DNA from: Agrobacterium cucumeris
GTDB taxonomy: Bacteria; Pseudomonadota; Alphaproteobacteria; Rhizobiales; Rhizobiaceae
Assembly (NCBI RefSeq): GCF_030036535.1
Contig: NZ_CP080387.1
Coordinates: 2,232,001 to 2,296,000 of the forward strand
Length of the DNA: 64,000 nt
Direction of reading: 5' to 3'
The notes under the pieces: model-generated
What the model was told of the DNA's origin: nothing
The model's input: only the letters and a program-made list of their open reading frames with translations
Databases searched by the model: none
Part shown: positions 61,996-64,000 of the stretch, one piece after another
How positions within the stretch are numbered: position 1 is the stretch's first letter
Layout of the letters: each line of letters begins with the position of its first letter
Made by a program: the position numbers and the translations under genes

Positions 61996-63108
61996 TCAAA
62001 TATCAAGATCGACCCAGAGCGCGGCATGGTCGGACGCGGCGTCCTCCTGACGCTTGACCTCGTCATAGCTTTCCCACTTCTTCGGCCGAACACCGGGCCA
62101 CATGCCCTTGCGGAACACGCCACCATCCTTGACCTTTGCAAAAAGGGCGGGAGACAGCAGGATATAATCGATCTTGTTGGAGGCCGTGCACCCACCATAG
62201 GTGCCGGGGTAACCACCATCATCAAAAGCGTCATGCTTGAAGATGTCTTTTAACGAGGTACCGCCAAGAAGTGGCTCCAGCGGATCACTGCCGGGAGTGT
62301 CGTTGAAGTCACCGATAACAGCGACATATTCGACGCCCCGTTCGATCAGTTTCCTGTAGATTTCGGCGATACGCTTTGCCTGTGCCTTTCGCTTGGCATC
62401 CGACTTGGCCTTTCCGCCATACCCCTTGCTCTTGAGGTGATTGACCATGACGACAAGCTGAGCGCCGGCGGGCGTGGTGATTTCATATTCCGGGCAATCG
62501 CGCGAAAAGATCGCCTCACCGTTCGGTGTGCAATCATCGACATGGCTGTGCATGGCACCAATGGGATAACCCTTGCGGGTCATCATGCCGACATCGATCC
62601 CGCGCTCGTCATTGCCGTCGATTACCATCACGTGCCGAAACGGCGTGCCGCCGATCGCCGGCAGGATCTCGCGATTGAAGGCGGAAAGCACCGGGCGGCT
62701 CTCGACTTCGACGATGCCGAGCACGTCGGCCTCAAGATCGACCATCACCCGCGCAGTGTTGCGCATGGCGTGCTCGTTGACCGGCTCATCGCGCAGTTCC
62801 AGCGACCCGACCCAGTCGGCCCGGCCATCGGCAACGACCACGACACCGCCCGCAGTCGGCCGCTTGAGCAAACCGCCACGGTTTCGGCGAAGGATAACGA
62901 AAGGCCCCGTGTCGGACTGCTCCATACCCAACTCGACGACGAGCCGGGCGATCTCGACCTTGTCTGCGTCACTATACTCGACCTGACCAAGCAATTGGTT
63001 CAGCGCCGCAAAATGCTCCAGAACCGGCTTTCCCTCTTCCCAGCTGCCAAGGTTCATCGCTTTGGCGCGATCAAAGAGGTTTTCAACGTTGTAGACAGCA
63101 AGACGCAT
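61996..63108 (-). CDS. Endonuclease/exonuclease/phosphatase-fold protein
   Basis: The 370-residue EEP-family protein has RLAVYNVENLFD (metal Asn/Glu), ADVLGIVEVES with the catalytic Glu, VNHLKSKGYGGKAKSDAKRKAQ, VAVIGDFNDTPGSDPL (Asp/Asn) and SDHAALWVDLD (catalytic Asp-His). This layout fits large extracellular or cytosolic nucleases and phosphodiesterases. No signal peptide. A GGGGAGGATC ribosome site precedes ATG 63108. Substrate not predictable. Confidence 0.88.
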   Translation of the reverse strand: MRLAVYNVENLFDRAKAMNLGSWEEGKPVLEHFAALNQLLGQVEYSDADKVEIARLVVELGMEQSDTGPFVILRRNRGGLLKRPTAGGVVVVADGRADWVGSLELRDEPVNEHAMRNTARVMVDLEADVLGIVEVESRPVLSAFNREILPAIGGTPFRHVMVIDGNDERGIDVGMMTRKGYPIGAMHSHVDDCTPNGEAIFSRDCPEYEITTPAGAQLVVMVNHLKSKGYGGKAKSDAKRKAQAKRIAEIYRKLIERGVEYVAVIGDFNDTPGSDPLEPLLGGTSLKDIFKHDAFDDGGYPGTYGGCTASNKIDYILLSPALFAKVKDGGVFRKGMWPGVRPKKWESYDEVKRQEDAASDHAALWVDLDI

Positions 63109-63229
63109 CTGATCCTCCCCAGGTTGCAGGGATGATGCACGTTTTACATTTCAAAGACACGACAGTTTGGACTGGCAGAGGAAATTCACGACCGGCACAC
63201 CGATGGACAAGATCGTCCTCGCGAAAGCT

Positions 63230-64000
63230 TTAAGCATTTCGCCAAGTCCGCGCATTGCCCACGGCACGGGCGAAACGATCATGATCCGTGGCATCAACCG
63301 ACCCATCGGGCATGAATATCTCGGTATCGTTTCGCATGGCGGCGACGTCGACACCGCACAGCTCCGCCAGACCGAGCGCCGTCAACTCCCGCATGGCCGG
63401 CACACAGATGGTCCGGCCGCTGGCGGCCGCCAGAAAACGGGCGAAATAGCGACTATTCGACAGGCCACCGTCGATGGAGATCATGTCACCGATGGGAGTT
63501 GCAGCCGGCATCGCCTCAATCAATCGCACCGTCAGCATGGCAATACCTTCCAGCAGCGCGCGCACCATGTCACGCCGCTCGGTGGCATGGTCCATCCCGA
63601 TGAACAGCGGCACGGCCTGCCTGTCCCAATAGGGCGCCGCAAGGCCCGAAAATGCGGGCACGCATACAAGGCCGCGCCGAATGGCGGATGGTCCCTCGAA
63701 ACCGTCGAGTTCGGCATTATCGGTATACAGGCCGATCTTTCGCGCCCATTCGAGCGCAGCACCGGCATCGTAGACCCCTCCCTCGATAGCAAAAACGGCC
63801 GGCGCGCCCTGCCTGTGCCAGCCAATAGTCGGCAAAAGCTCCCCCGTCAGCGGCCGCTCGTTGCCAGCAACAGCCAGCAGGAAAGCGCCCGTGCCAAAGG
63901 TTATCTTGCAATCACCGGGTTTGCGGCAACCATGCCCGTAAAGCGCCGCCTGCTGGTCAACGATGGAAACGCGGACAGGCGTTGCCTCGATTGCGCCGAA
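63230..64000 (-). CDS. FGGY-family kinase, probable glycerol kinase, C-terminal part (truncated by window edge)
   Basis: Open from the right edge to the stop at 63230; about 256 codons are visible of about 500. The visible part includes DQQAALYGHGC, KITFGTGAFLL (nucleotide-binding Gly motif), FAIEGGVYDAGAALEWARKIGL, VPAFSGLAAPYWDRQA and ISIDGGLSNSRYFARFLA, which match glycerol kinase-type FGGY proteins. The C-terminus is shorter than E. coli GlpK, so another polyol kinase is possible. Confidence 0.82.
   Translation of the reverse strand, partial: FGAIEATPVRVSIVDQQAALYGHGCRKPGDCKITFGTGAFLLAVAGNERPLTGELLPTIGWHRQGAPAVFAIEGGVYDAGAALEWARKIGLYTDNAELDGFEGPSAIRRGLVCVPAFSGLAAPYWDRQAVPLFIGMDHATERRDMVRALLEGIAMLTVRLIEAMPAATPIGDMISIDGGLSNSRYFARFLAAASGRTICVPAMRELTALGLAELCGVDVAAMRNDTEIFMPDGSVDATDHDRFARAVGNARTWRNA

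Noticed and set aside
61739..62057. Small coding frames between the AraC and nuclease genes
   Set aside because: No ribosome sites or motifs, and overlapping frames on both strands give no preference; left as an unexplained gap.

Overview
The window reads as chromosomal DNA of a Rhizobiaceae alphaproteobacterium, most likely the Agrobacterium tumefaciens (biovar 1) complex. Supporting signs are high-GC dense coding, RIME-like palindromic intergenic repeats, a coupled lpiA-acvB pair, and, directly after it, a 442-codon gene with the catalytic residues of the Agrobacterium telomere resolvase TelA. A TelA gene implies that the cell keeps a linear replicon with hairpin telomeres, although the enzyme can be encoded on another replicon.

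Layout. 1-9.2 kb: housekeeping genes (pyridoxal kinase end, beta-carbonic anhydrase, lytic transglycosylase, asd, a metabolite:H+ symporter with a large extra loop, pntAB). 9.3-13.6 kb: a complete leftward rutABCDEF pyrimidine-degradation operon. 14-14.6 kb: a heme oxygenase. 15-21.9 kb: a carbohydrate module (DapA-type aldolase, GntR regulator, four-gene ABC importer, PfkB kinase). 22-33.2 kb: a peptide module that appears specialised for D-residues (DmpA-type peptidase, D-amino-acid transaminase, LysR, S12 D-aminopeptidase, Dpp-type importer, M19 dipeptidase). 33.9-39.5 kb: lpiA, acvB and telA. 39.5-46.8 kb: a gamma-resorcylate/resorcinol catabolic cluster in the order graR-graDAFCB-graE-graK, with two matching operator palindromes. 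46.9-50.4 kb: a lipoprotein, an outer-membrane barrel protein and a two-component system. 50.6-53.4 kb: a TetR regulator and a demethylase-like flavoprotein. 53.5-59.7 kb: a second two-component system beside DsbD/DsbA and L,D-transpeptidase/DsbA genes; a near-identical CTTAAG-N5-CTTAAG site precedes both groups. 59.8-64 kb: a PhyH dioxygenase with a divergent AraC regulator, a nuclease/phosphatase-fold protein and the C-terminal part of a glycerol-kinase-type gene.

Functionally the window combines scavenging of soil nutrients (pyrimidines, sugars, D-peptides, resorcylate, possibly methylated amino acids) with envelope maintenance (lysyl-PG synthesis and hydrolysis, disulfide traffic, peptidoglycan crosslinking) and a chromosome-end maintenance gene. 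No tRNA, rRNA, CRISPR array, prophage or insertion sequence was recognised. The intergenic palindromes fall into at least four families, three of them present more than once.
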